In this document: positions 1-8,829 of the stretch, in pieces | How positions within the stretch are numbered: the first letter of the stretch is position 1 | Layout of the letters: the number at the start of each line of letters is the position of its first letter | NCBI GenBank assembly: GCA_012517865.1 | Contig: JAAYUC010000008.1 | Coordinates: forward strand, 85,767 to 149,766 | Direction of reading: 5' to 3' | Length of the DNA stretch: 64,000 nt | Source of the DNA: Chloroflexota bacterium | Lineage (GTDB): Bacteria > Chloroflexota > Anaerolineae > Anaerolineales > Anaerolineaceae | The notes under the pieces: model-generated | The model's database searches: none | What the model saw: the letters and a program-made list of their open reading frames with translations, nothing else | Told to the model about the DNA's origin: nothing | Program-made: the position numbers and the translations under genes

Positions 1-245
1 GCGCGGGCCCAGCGCGCAATTCCATGGTGTGAATAATTGGGCAGCAGCCGCTGGCTGCCAAGCAGGTAGCCGCTGCTGTACTCGTGGAAGGACGAGAAAA
101 GGCTGCCGTAATTCGTCTGCACTTCCCGACCCGAAACGACCTGTTCAATCGGTCTGCGAGGCTTGCGCGCGGCGGAGGTGTCTGGCTGAAGGCCGAGACT
201 GACGCCCATTTTCTTTAGCCTCTCGCTGAGGGAGCCAAAATCCAT
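1..245 (-). CDS. MrfB/YprB-like ribonuclease H-like exonuclease, N-terminal part (runs off window edge)
   Basis: Minus-strand reading from ATG at 245: MDFGSLSERLKKMGVSLGLQPDTSAARKPRRPIEQVVSGREVQTNYGSLFSSFHEYSSGYLLGSQRLLPNYSHHGIARWARA; directly downstream of an MrfA/YprA-type helicase, as in mrfAB. Confidence 0.65.
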   Translation of the reverse strand, partial: MDFGSLSERLKKMGVSLGLQPDTSAARKPRRPIEQVVSGREVQTNYGSLFSSFHEYSSGYLLGSQRLLPNYSHHGIARWAR

Positions 246-246
246 T

Positions 247-2754
247 TCACACCAACCCGGTCAACAAGGCCAGCGCTTCCTGTTTTCCGCCGTGACCTTC
301 TTCACCAATTGGACCGACGCAAGCGGGACAGCCTTCTTTACACTGACACTCCGATATCATTTCCACAGCCTTGGAAATCCAAAAATCGCGCCGCTCGAAT
401 AAACGCTCTGAAAGCCCGATGCCTCCGGGAACATTGTCATATACCATGAGAGCGGGTCCGCCGTTCGCCAGGACTGAGCGGGCTTCCGCCAGCATACCCA
501 AATCTTCACGGTCGCACATCACCAAAAGCGGCGCCAGATTTCCTAGCGCGTACGCCGCCCCGGCCAGTCCGCTGCGCAGTCTGACGTTCCGCTCCGCCTG
601 CTGATGGCAGGACGGGCAGAGTGTGATGAGATTGGCAGGCGCGTTTGCCAATTCCGGGTCCTCGAAAGTTTTAAATGGTTTGATGTGATGTACGTGCAGC
701 TGGCTCTCGTCCCCTTCAGTGCCGCATACGCGGCAGCGCCGGCCGTCCCGCGCCAGAATGCGGCTCTTAAGCGCGTTCCAAATCGGGCCGTATTGGTTGG
801 GGTCCGCGTTCCAGAGTCTTTCATCGCGCAGCTGGTCAATAAAATCGGATGCGAAGGTAAGCCAGCAGCCGGATGTCTCCATGAAAGTCGGGGGAAGCTC
901 AACCAGGCCTGTGCCGATAGTCTCAGCGCTCAACCAGCGTATCTTGCGGTAACTGCTGACTTCCAGACGCAGGCTCAGCTCTCCAAAGTGGCTGGCGTAG
1001 GTAGAGAAGGTTTTTTCCTGGCGGGAAGTGAAAGCTTCTATCGTGGTCGAGACGTTCGGTATGGTGTAGTACTCCGACTGCACTGGCTTCAGCAGGCAGC
1101 TTCCGTGCTCAAGGTCCAAAGATAGCACTTCGTAAGTCTCGGCTTCCTGAAGGTAAATTGCTTCCGGATGGACCAGCCACCTGGCGCTGGCAGCGTCAAT
1201 CTCCCCGATTACCTGTGAGGATTCTCCCGTCCCGACCCGCAGCGTGATGACATTGGGTGTGCTGCTGCGTAAAGAAACGCTGCCCGCGGCAAATTGGTCC
1301 GCGATCCAAAAGTATTTTCCGTTTTGCAGGTGCAGAACGCCGGACTGCACCAGGATTTGGAGAAAAGCCTGCAGCAGTTCCGCGGGAAGGCTGCCAAAAT
1401 GGTCATTTTCCAGAAAAGGCAGTTCAAACGCGGCGCACTGAAGGTGCTGCATCAGGATTGCGTAGTTGTTTGGGTCTAATAAGGCGTCTTCCGGAGACTT
1501 ATCGGTAATGTATTCGGGATGGTTCGCCAGGTATTGGTCCATTGCTTCCGGGGAGGCGATGAACATTGCCAGTGAGGGCTGCTGCCTTCGTCCGGCACGT
1601 CCGGCGCGCTGGCGCGTGGTAGCAATAGAGCCTGGGTAACCTACCAAAAGCACGGATTCCAGGCTGCCGATATCAATTCCCAGCTCAAGCGCGGACGTCG
1701 CCACTACGGCTTTAATGGAACCCTCTTTAAAGCCTGCTTCAATCTCACGCCGGTCGGCTTTGAGGTAACCGGAGCGGTAGCCGCGGATGCGAGAGCGCAT
1801 TTCCCTGGGCACGCTGTCGTACAGATATGCCAGAATCATTTCCACGCTGCGTCGGGAGCGGGTAAATACCAAGGTCTGCAAATCGTTCGCGAGTAGTTTT
1901 CTGGTGAAGTGGATGCCGGTTTGCAGACTGCTGGCGCGCAGTCCCAATTGCTCGTTAACAAGAGGGGGATTGTAAACCAGGAAATGCCTGCGGCCGTGGG
2001 GGGAGCCGTCCTCGTCAATCAGCGCTGCAGGGCTCTCAATCAGCTTCGCGGCAAGCTCTTCTGGATTGCCGATGGTGGCGGAGGTGAGAATGAACTGCGG
2101 GTAGGAATGGTAAAAGGCCGCTACCCGCTTGAGCCGGCGGACGACATTGGCCACGTGCGAACCGAAGACCCCGCGGTACGTGTGGATTTCATCAATAACG
2201 ACGTATTTGAGCCCGGTAAAGAAATGCCGCCAGATGGTATGGTGCGGAAGGATGCCCTGGTGCAGCATATCCGGATTGGTAATGATGATGTCGGCGTTTT
2301 TACGAATTTCAGAACGATGTTGAGCCGGGGTATCGCCGTCGTAGATGGCTGGAGTGGGTCGGGGGCTGCCATCTGGCCCCGCGCACAGGTCTTTCAGCAG
2401 CCGCAGCTGGTCTTGTGCCAGGGCTTTGGTGGGGAAGAGGTACAGAGCGCGGGCGGAACTATCCTGGAGAAGCGCTTGAATTACCGGGATGTCGTAGCAA
2501 AGCGTTTTTCCGCTGGCGGTGCCGGTGCTGACCACCACGTGTTCTCCCGCGCTAATTTTCCGCAGTGCCTGCGCTTGATGGCTGTACAGTCGGGTGATGC
2601 CGCGCTGTTTCAGGTTATGAAGCAGGCGCTCCGGCAAATTGTCGGGGAAAGGTTCGTAATGGGCTTCTACAGGCTGGCTTATTTGCCAGCAGGTGGTATT
2701 ACGGATAAATTCCGGGTCTTTTTGCCAGATGCTGAGGAGTTCATCAATATCCAT
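247..2754 (-). CDS. DEAD/DEAH-box helicase, MrfA/YprA type, with DUF1998-like C-terminus and inserted HNH domain
   Basis: Walker A STGTASGKT, DEIH, helicase C motif QRAGRAGRR, C-terminal CQCKEGCPACVGP; HNH-like CRVCG...HVHHIKPF...NLITLCPSCH. Confidence 0.9.
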   Translation of the reverse strand: MDIDELLSIWQKDPEFIRNTTCWQISQPVEAHYEPFPDNLPERLLHNLKQRGITRLYSHQAQALRKISAGEHVVVSTGTASGKTLCYDIPVIQALLQDSSARALYLFPTKALAQDQLRLLKDLCAGPDGSPRPTPAIYDGDTPAQHRSEIRKNADIIITNPDMLHQGILPHHTIWRHFFTGLKYVVIDEIHTYRGVFGSHVANVVRRLKRVAAFYHSYPQFILTSATIGNPEELAAKLIESPAALIDEDGSPHGRRHFLVYNPPLVNEQLGLRASSLQTGIHFTRKLLANDLQTLVFTRSRRSVEMILAYLYDSVPREMRSRIRGYRSGYLKADRREIEAGFKEGSIKAVVATSALELGIDIGSLESVLLVGYPGSIATTRQRAGRAGRRQQPSLAMFIASPEAMDQYLANHPEYITDKSPEDALLDPNNYAILMQHLQCAAFELPFLENDHFGSLPAELLQAFLQILVQSGVLHLQNGKYFWIADQFAAGSVSLRSSTPNVITLRVGTGESSQVIGEIDAASARWLVHPEAIYLQEAETYEVLSLDLEHGSCLLKPVQSEYYTIPNVSTTIEAFTSRQEKTFSTYASHFGELSLRLEVSSYRKIRWLSAETIGTGLVELPPTFMETSGCWLTFASDFIDQLRDERLWNADPNQYGPIWNALKSRILARDGRRCRVCGTEGDESQLHVHHIKPFKTFEDPELANAPANLITLCPSCHQQAERNVRLRSGLAGAAYALGNLAPLLVMCDREDLGMLAEARSVLANGGPALMVYDNVPGGIGLSERLFERRDFWISKAVEMISECQCKEGCPACVGPIGEEGHGGKQEALALLTGLV

Positions 2755-2763
2755 GAGGAATTT

Positions 2764-3624
2764 TCAGGAACCGTGCCGCCCGGTTTTGTCAGATTCCAAA
2801 GCTGCTTTTTTCTTTTTGGCGTCCCTGACCAGCATGTCCATCACCGGATAGACCGCCCCGCCCAGATGCGTTGCCAGGAAGAACAGCACTTTCGCTTCAA
2901 ACCCGGGAACAATTGTGTTTTTATCCTTCTTGATGCCTTGCACAATGGCTTTGGCGACCTCTTTGACGGGCAGAGGTTTGTCAGAGCCGGCAATCAAGGC
3001 TGTTTCGAACGGTTTGTACTGACTTTCCCAGGCAAATTGCGGCGTATCCGTATCCGGCGGATAGATTGACGTGACTGTGATGCCGCGCGGTTTCATTTCG
3101 GAGCGAAGGGCGTCGGAGTATCCCTTAACCGCAAATTTCGCGCCGCTGTAGGCGGTGTATCCAAACATCCCGATGACGCCCGCCAAAGAAGAAATGTTGA
3201 CTATATGGCCGCTGCCGCGGGCGATAAAATCAGGCAAAAGCGTCTGCACGACATTGACTGTGCCGTGGTAATCGATGTCCATCATCCAGCGGAAATCTTC
3301 CAGAGGCAAAAGTTCGGCATAGCCGGGTTTAACGACCCCGGCGCAGTTGATGAGTAAATCCGGTAGGCCAAAACTTTCTTTTAAATCAGCCAGGACTTGC
3401 TGAATTTCCGCCGCGTTAGCGACATCAGCGGCAACAGCGGCGATTTTCTGGGCTTGATGGACGCGGGATTTTTCAATAAGTCCGACAGCTTCTTCCAGAC
3501 GCTGCTGTCCGCGGGCAAGAATTGCCACGGACATGCCTTCAGAAAAAAGTTCGCATGCCAGCGAAAGACCAATTCCGCTGGAGCCGCCGGTAATCAGTGC
3601 GAGTTTTCCGTTGAAGTTTTTCAT
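2764..3624 (-). CDS. SDR family oxidoreductase (3-ketodihydrosphingosine reductase-like)
   Basis: TGGSSGIG, NCAG, YSGAK motifs; start placed at MKNFNGK because the longer ORF overlaps the upstream zinc-ribbon gene. Confidence 0.85.
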   Translation of the reverse strand: MKNFNGKLALITGGSSGIGLSLACELFSEGMSVAILARGQQRLEEAVGLIEKSRVHQAQKIAAVAADVANAAEIQQVLADLKESFGLPDLLINCAGVVKPGYAELLPLEDFRWMMDIDYHGTVNVVQTLLPDFIARGSGHIVNISSLAGVIGMFGYTAYSGAKFAVKGYSDALRSEMKPRGITVTSIYPPDTDTPQFAWESQYKPFETALIAGSDKPLPVKEVAKAIVQGIKKDKNTIVPGFEAKVLFFLATHLGGAVYPVMDMLVRDAKKKKAALESDKTGRHGS

Positions 3625-3626
3625 GT

Positions 3627-3851
3627 TCAGCTTCCGCAGGTACTGCAGCTGCCGCCGGAGCAGCTTCCGCAAGACGGCCCAGAGTCAGTCAGGCTTTTAC
3701 CGTTGCTGAAGGCGTTTACCTTTGAAAGCTTACGCTTTGTTTCGATACTGGTACAGCGCGGGCACTGTGCGGGAGAATCAGCCTGGCTGTATGCGCGGAT
3801 GAGTTCAAAATGCGTGCCGCACTGCTGGCATTGGTATTCGTAAATTGGCAT
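3627..3851 (-). CDS. FmdB-type zinc ribbon protein
   Basis: MPIYEYQCQQCGTHFE...CPRC, Ser/Gly/Cys-rich tail. Confidence 0.85.
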   Translation of the reverse strand: MPIYEYQCQQCGTHFELIRAYSQADSPAQCPRCTSIETKRKLSKVNAFSNGKSLTDSGPSCGSCSGGSCSTCGS

Positions 3852-3905
3852 AACTCTTCCTTACCTCGGCGATATGTAAATCAGACTGTCGGAATATTAA
3901 TCCTG

Positions 3906-4940
3906 TTATGATGGGTTGGCAAGCCCGATGTACTGCTGTCGGATTGCGGGTATCAAATACTCCTCAAAAGCGCGTTTTTGATCATAATCCGGCTGCCAGT
4001 CCCAATCGCGGCGGGCCGCGCTGTCATCCACATCCTCAGGCCAGGAATCGACAATCTTCTGCCTGCGCGGGTCAACTTCGAAGCTGATGCGTGCGCCTGG
4101 GAAAGCCTTGGTGGTGATATCGTAGATTTCCTGGGCGGTCGGGTTGAAACTGGTGACGTTATAGACAAATTGTGTCAGCCTGGCGCCATCCGCTGCCTCC
4201 AGGGTTATCAGCGATTTAATCGCGTCTGGCATGACCATGAAAGGTAAGCGCGTATCCGGACGGACAAAGCAGTTGTACGGGGTGCCTTTGGCAGCCGCGT
4301 GCAGCATCTCCGGGCCGTAATCGCTGGTGCCGCCGGTCGGGATTGTTTCCGCGCTAATCAGCCCCGGGAAGCGCAGACAGCGGAAATCGACAGTCGGCCC
4401 TGAGGCGAAATCCGCGGCAAGCTGGCGGTAATGCCGGCTGTAATAGCGGCCAAGATGTTCGCAATAAAGCTTGTTGCAGCCGTACATGGTGGTCGGGAAG
4501 GTGTATTGTGATTCTTTGACCTTGCCAACCTGAGTTTTACAGGCCAGTGAGTCCATGCCGTACGCGGCGATTGAGCTGGGGTAGATAAACTTCACCGAAT
4601 TCCCCTGCCACTGCGATTGTTCCACAGCCAGGCGTAGCAGGTTCAAAGTGCCTTCCACATTGATTCGATGGGCAGTCTCCGGGTTGTATTCAGCTTTGGT
4701 AGATAGAATTGAGGCAAGATGGTAGATTGTCCTGATTTGATGTTCCACAACCAGCCGGCCGAGTAGTATTTGATCGAGAATATCTCCCACTATCCATTTA
4801 GCCACCAGGCTGCGCAAAGGCTTATCCAATGGGTTGACATCAATCGCGACAATCGGGCAATTCATCGCGGAAATGTGGCGTATTAAGCCGTGACCAATTT
4901 CGCCATTTGCTCCAGTAATGAGAATAACTTCCTCTCGCAT
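3906..4940 (-). CDS. NAD-dependent epimerase/dehydratase, L-threonine 3-dehydrogenase-like
   Basis: TGANGEIG, YGCNK, RFPGLISAETIPTGGTSDYGPEMLHAA, YNVTSFNPTAQEI, DSWPEDVDDSAARRDWDW typical of the SDR-type threonine dehydrogenase group. Confidence 0.75.
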   Translation of the reverse strand: MREEVILITGANGEIGHGLIRHISAMNCPIVAIDVNPLDKPLRSLVAKWIVGDILDQILLGRLVVEHQIRTIYHLASILSTKAEYNPETAHRINVEGTLNLLRLAVEQSQWQGNSVKFIYPSSIAAYGMDSLACKTQVGKVKESQYTFPTTMYGCNKLYCEHLGRYYSRHYRQLAADFASGPTVDFRCLRFPGLISAETIPTGGTSDYGPEMLHAAAKGTPYNCFVRPDTRLPFMVMPDAIKSLITLEAADGARLTQFVYNVTSFNPTAQEIYDITTKAFPGARISFEVDPRRQKIVDSWPEDVDDSAARRDWDWQPDYDQKRAFEEYLIPAIRQQYIGLANPS

Positions 4941-4955
4941 GTTTCTCTCCTTGAT

Positions 4956-5651
4956 TTATAACGGCAGTGTGAGTGACATTCGCCGTATGGGTTTTCCGGT
5001 ACTCCTGCCTACCTGCATGACAACCACTGCCATGTCGTCGTGCGGCTGCCCCAAATCCTGCGCGATTGCCTGGTTCAGCACCTGATCGGCTAACTCCTGG
5101 ACAGTCAGCTCTTGTTCGTCCAGGACCGTTTCCATCAAGGAATTCCACTCGATCGGCTGGCTGAGCTCCCAACCGGCGGTCGCGACGCCGTCCGAGAACA
5201 TGATGATGATGAAATCATTTTCAATCGGGAACTGGTAAACATTAGGCTGCAGGGGATTGACTTCGTCGCGGCCTTCATAACTGGTGTAGCTGCCTTCGTT
5301 TTTGCGGATCATGATCACAGGCAGGTCATTGTTTTTTGTGAGGACAAGCGTTTCGGTCTCGAGATCGCAGGAAAGCACGTTCAGGCTTAACTCGGCTTGA
5401 TTGTGATATTCAGTTTTTAGCGCTGAAAGGACGGCCCGCGACGCGGCGCCGTCGTGGATGCCTTCAAGGATGAGGGATAAAACCTTGTGGACGGCTTTCC
5501 GCGCGACAAACTTGGACCGGTTTCCATTCAGTTTGCCTTCACCCAGGATGACAGAAACACCGCCATTCGGTCTTTCCACCATTTCCACCTGGTCGCCCTG
5601 TTCCGGTGAAGAATATCGGTCCACTTTCGCGATAGCAATTTGAATTTCCAT
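4956..5651 (-). CDS. PP2C/SpoIIE-like serine phosphatase family protein
   Basis: GGVSVILGEGKLNG, IMFSDGV, PHDDMAVVVMQV motifs. Confidence 0.75.
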   Translation of the reverse strand: MEIQIAIAKVDRYSSPEQGDQVEMVERPNGGVSVILGEGKLNGNRSKFVARKAVHKVLSLILEGIHDGAASRAVLSALKTEYHNQAELSLNVLSCDLETETLVLTKNNDLPVIMIRKNEGSYTSYEGRDEVNPLQPNVYQFPIENDFIIIMFSDGVATAGWELSQPIEWNSLMETVLDEQELTVQELADQVLNQAIAQDLGQPHDDMAVVVMQVGRSTGKPIRRMSLTLPL

Positions 5652-5731
5652 GCAATTATTCTAACCCAAACTGCCCCCGCGTTAGGAGGTTCAGTCTGGC
5701 AGAAAGGGTACAATAGCAGCTAAGGTGCTCC

Positions 5732-7597
5732 ATGACACAACGAAGTAGGAAATTACTGCCTTTTAGCCTGCTGGTATGTTTGTTGGTTTCCGCCTGCAGA
5801 ACACCAACCAGCACGCCGCAGCCGTTGCCAGCCCCAACTGAGGCTGGAGCAACGCCCACGGCCAATACTCTGCGTATCAGCGAAATCCAGGGCGCGCAGC
5901 ACCGCTCGCCTTATGATGGAAGGCGGATCTCCGGGGTGGAAGGGATTGTGACCGCGCTTACCGGTGGTGGATTCTACCTGCAGGACCCTATCCCTGATGA
6001 GGATGAGCGCACCTCCGAAGCCATTTTTGTGTCCGCCAACGCCTTTGGACAGGTTAAGGTTGGAGATTTGGTCCGCGTGGAGGAAGGAATCGTGCGAGAA
6101 TTTAACCCTGCCGGTCCGGGAGCAAATTCGCTGACCCGGACCGAGCTTAACCAGGTGTCGTTCACTGTACTCACCAATGGCAGGCCTCTGCCGGAAGCAG
6201 TGGTTTTGGGTGAGGGCGGCCGGAGAATTCCAAATATGGTCATCGAAAACGACGTGAATGGATATGCCGGCAGGTCCGGTGAGTTTGATCCCGACCGGGA
6301 CGGCCTGGATTTTTATGAAAGCCTGGAAGGAATGCGCGTGCAGGTGAATGAGGCCCTGGCGGTATCGTCCGCCACCTCTTACAAAGAGGTCGCTGTTGTG
6401 GCGGATAAGGGGAAAAATGCGGGCGTTTTATCTCCTCGCGGCGTGTTGGTGCTGAGGCAGGAAGATGCCAATCCCGAGCGCATCATACTGGACGACACGT
6501 TTATCAATATGCCCGCTATCCGGGTCGGGGCGCGATTTACGGAGCCAATCATCGGGATTATGGATTACAGTTACGGTAATTTCAAATTGCAGCCCACCCA
6601 AAAGCTGCGGTTTGAGCAGGGGACTAACCCTCCAGAAGCCGTTGCTTACCTGCCTGCGGAGAATGAACTGGCTTTCGCGACCTATAACGCGGCTAACTTC
6701 AGCCCGATGGTCTCGCCTGAGAGGCTGGACGCGCTGGCTAAACAAATTGTAGATACCTTGCGAAGCCCTGATATTTTAGCCCTGCAAGAAATCCAGGATG
6801 ATGACGGCGAGCTTGATTCCGTGCAGACTTCCGCCGCCGGGAATATCAGCAAGCTGATTCAGAAAGTGAAGCAGGCCGGAGGACCGGAATATCAGGCGCT
6901 CACCATTGACCCGCTGCGAAACGCGGACGGCGGCGCGGCAGGTGGGAATATCCGGGTTGTGCTGCTATACCGGGAGGATAGAGGCCTCAGCCTGGCTGCC
7001 GCCCCGGTCGGGGACGCGACCACCGCCAACCAGGTGCTGAAAAAGGACGGAAAACCCGTCCTGTCGCACAATCCTGGCAGGGTGAGCCCGCAAGCATACG
7101 CTTTCAGGGACAGCCGCAAACCGTTGGCAGCGCAGTTTTCGTTCCGCGGCAGCGATGTTTTTGTCATCGCCTGCCACCTCAACTCTAAAGGGGAGGACGG
7201 CCCATTGTTTGGCGACCAGCAGCCGCCGCCGCTTCTTTCTGAAAGGCAGCGCATTGAGCAGGCGCGCGAAATCAATGCCTTCGTCAGGCAAATTTTGACA
7301 GTGGATCCATTTGCTTTCGTAGTCGTCTTAGGCGACATGAACGATTTCCAGTGGAGTGCGCCTATGAAGAAACTTGCAGAAAATGCGTTGGGGAACCCTA
7401 TCACGCTGCTGCCGGAGTACGATCGTTACACATATAATCACGAAGGCAACGGTCAGGCGCTGGACCACATCCTGGTCAGCCTGGCTTTGTTGAAGCAGCT
7501 CAGCCACTTTGATATTGTCCACATCAATTCTGAAGCGCTGCCAGACGCGCGCGTGAGCGACCACGACCCTGTTTACGCAGCCTTCAAATTCGAGTAA
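5732..7597 (+). CDS. Lipoprotein endonuclease/exonuclease/phosphatase family (ExeM/NucH-like extracellular nuclease)
   Basis: Lipobox LVSAC; ATYNAANF, LALQEIQDDDG, VVLGDMNDF, DHDPVYAAF. Confidence 0.85.
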   Translation: MTQRSRKLLPFSLLVCLLVSACRTPTSTPQPLPAPTEAGATPTANTLRISEIQGAQHRSPYDGRRISGVEGIVTALTGGGFYLQDPIPDEDERTSEAIFVSANAFGQVKVGDLVRVEEGIVREFNPAGPGANSLTRTELNQVSFTVLTNGRPLPEAVVLGEGGRRIPNMVIENDVNGYAGRSGEFDPDRDGLDFYESLEGMRVQVNEALAVSSATSYKEVAVVADKGKNAGVLSPRGVLVLRQEDANPERIILDDTFINMPAIRVGARFTEPIIGIMDYSYGNFKLQPTQKLRFEQGTNPPEAVAYLPAENELAFATYNAANFSPMVSPERLDALAKQIVDTLRSPDILALQEIQDDDGELDSVQTSAAGNISKLIQKVKQAGGPEYQALTIDPLRNADGGAAGGNIRVVLLYREDRGLSLAAAPVGDATTANQVLKKDGKPVLSHNPGRVSPQAYAFRDSRKPLAAQFSFRGSDVFVIACHLNSKGEDGPLFGDQQPPPLLSERQRIEQAREINAFVRQILTVDPFAFVVVLGDMNDFQWSAPMKKLAENALGNPITLLPEYDRYTYNHEGNGQALDHILVSLALLKQLSHFDIVHINSEALPDARVSDHDPVYAAFKFE

Positions 7598-8700
7598 TGA
7601 AAAAAATCTATCAAAATATCACGGTATTAATCCTTATATTACTTCTGTCTGCGTGTAGCAATACAACGGCGCGGGTCCAAAGAACAATTCCAGCCGCAGC
7701 CGATTCCACGCCTTCTTTTATTGTAGAACCTTTGAAAATTCAAACAACGGCTTTTCCCGAGCTGGCAGAAGTAGAGATACAGGAGATCATCCTGCCCGTG
7801 CCGTATGATTCGGCCGAAATGGAGTATTCCGGTATGGCATGGCTGGGAGATACTCTCGTCCTGCTTCCGCAGTATCCAAAGCGATTACGGGCGGACGGCT
7901 CTGGCAGGCTCATCACGATTTCGAAGGCTGATGTTTTGGATTACATTTCCGCGGGCAAAAAAGATCCAATCGCGGTAGGCACGCTAACTTTTGATGACGG
8001 CGGGCTTTCGGAAACGCTTGCCGGATTTGAGGGATTCGAAGCAATCGCATTTTCTGGCAGGCAGGTCTTTGTTACCATTGAAACCAGGGGCGGCAGCCCA
8101 ATGATGGGCTACCTGGCTTGCGGAACTTTTGATTCCGACGCGCGGTCCATCAAGCTGGACCCGGAGAAGCTTGCCCCGCTTGTTCCCCAGACCAGTTTTA
8201 ATAACGCCAGCGATGAAGGCCTTTTCGTCTTTGGGGAATCAGTTTTTACCATTTTTGAAGATAATGGGCAGGCTGTCAATCCCAATGCTTTCGCCCGGAG
8301 CTTTGACCTGAGCTTGCTTCCGAAAGCTGAGCTGGATTTCCCGGCGATTGAATTTCGCGTGACGGACGCAAGCGACGCTTTATCGGACGGCACTTTTTGG
8401 GTGATGAATTATTTCTATCCTGGAGATACTCACCTGAAAGCTATGGTCGACGCGATATCCGAGAAATATGGTGAGGGAAGCTCTCACAAGCGCTCTGACC
8501 GCGTTGAGCGAATCATCAAACTGGCAGTGGATAAAGACCGGATAGTTTTGGTGGATGAACCGCCAGTCTATCTGCAACTGACCGACGACAGTAGCTCACG
8601 AAATTGGGAGGGTCTGGCGCGTCTGGACGACCTGGGTTTCCTGGCGGTCACCGATAGTTACCCGCGGACAATCTTTGGATTCATCCCGGATTTGAGATAG
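7597..8700 (+). CDS. Lipoprotein, esterase-like/phytase-like family
   Basis: Lipobox LLSAC; EGFEAIAFSG, NWEGLARLDD, VTDSYPRTIFGF; 1-nt overlap with upstream gene. Confidence 0.7.
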   Translation: MKKIYQNITVLILILLLSACSNTTARVQRTIPAAADSTPSFIVEPLKIQTTAFPELAEVEIQEIILPVPYDSAEMEYSGMAWLGDTLVLLPQYPKRLRADGSGRLITISKADVLDYISAGKKDPIAVGTLTFDDGGLSETLAGFEGFEAIAFSGRQVFVTIETRGGSPMMGYLACGTFDSDARSIKLDPEKLAPLVPQTSFNNASDEGLFVFGESVFTIFEDNGQAVNPNAFARSFDLSLLPKAELDFPAIEFRVTDASDALSDGTFWVMNYFYPGDTHLKAMVDAISEKYGEGSSHKRSDRVERIIKLAVDKDRIVLVDEPPVYLQLTDDSSSRNWEGLARLDDLGFLAVTDSYPRTIFGFIPDLR

Positions 8701-8829
8701 AATCTGATGCGGACAACCTGAATGTTGACAATGTTAACCTTTTCATAACCCACAGATTAAGAATATCCTGTAAAATGAAAAGGTGTTTGAGAATATGACT
8801 CATCTGCATGCTGGCTACTGGAGGTTTCA

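Noticed and set aside
1909-3069. 386-aa plus-strand ORF opposite the helicase and SDR genes
   Set aside because: Spans two well-supported minus-strand genes; no recognisable motifs; antisense shadow ORF.
2764-3624. Sphingolipid synthesis link between the KDSR-like SDR and the orphan ACP
   Set aside because: Genes are about 52 kb apart and no serine palmitoyltransferase is in the window; too speculative.
4840-5172. 110-aa minus-strand ORF overlapping epimerase and phosphatase genes
   Set aside because: Out-of-frame overlap with two supported CDS and no recognisable domain.
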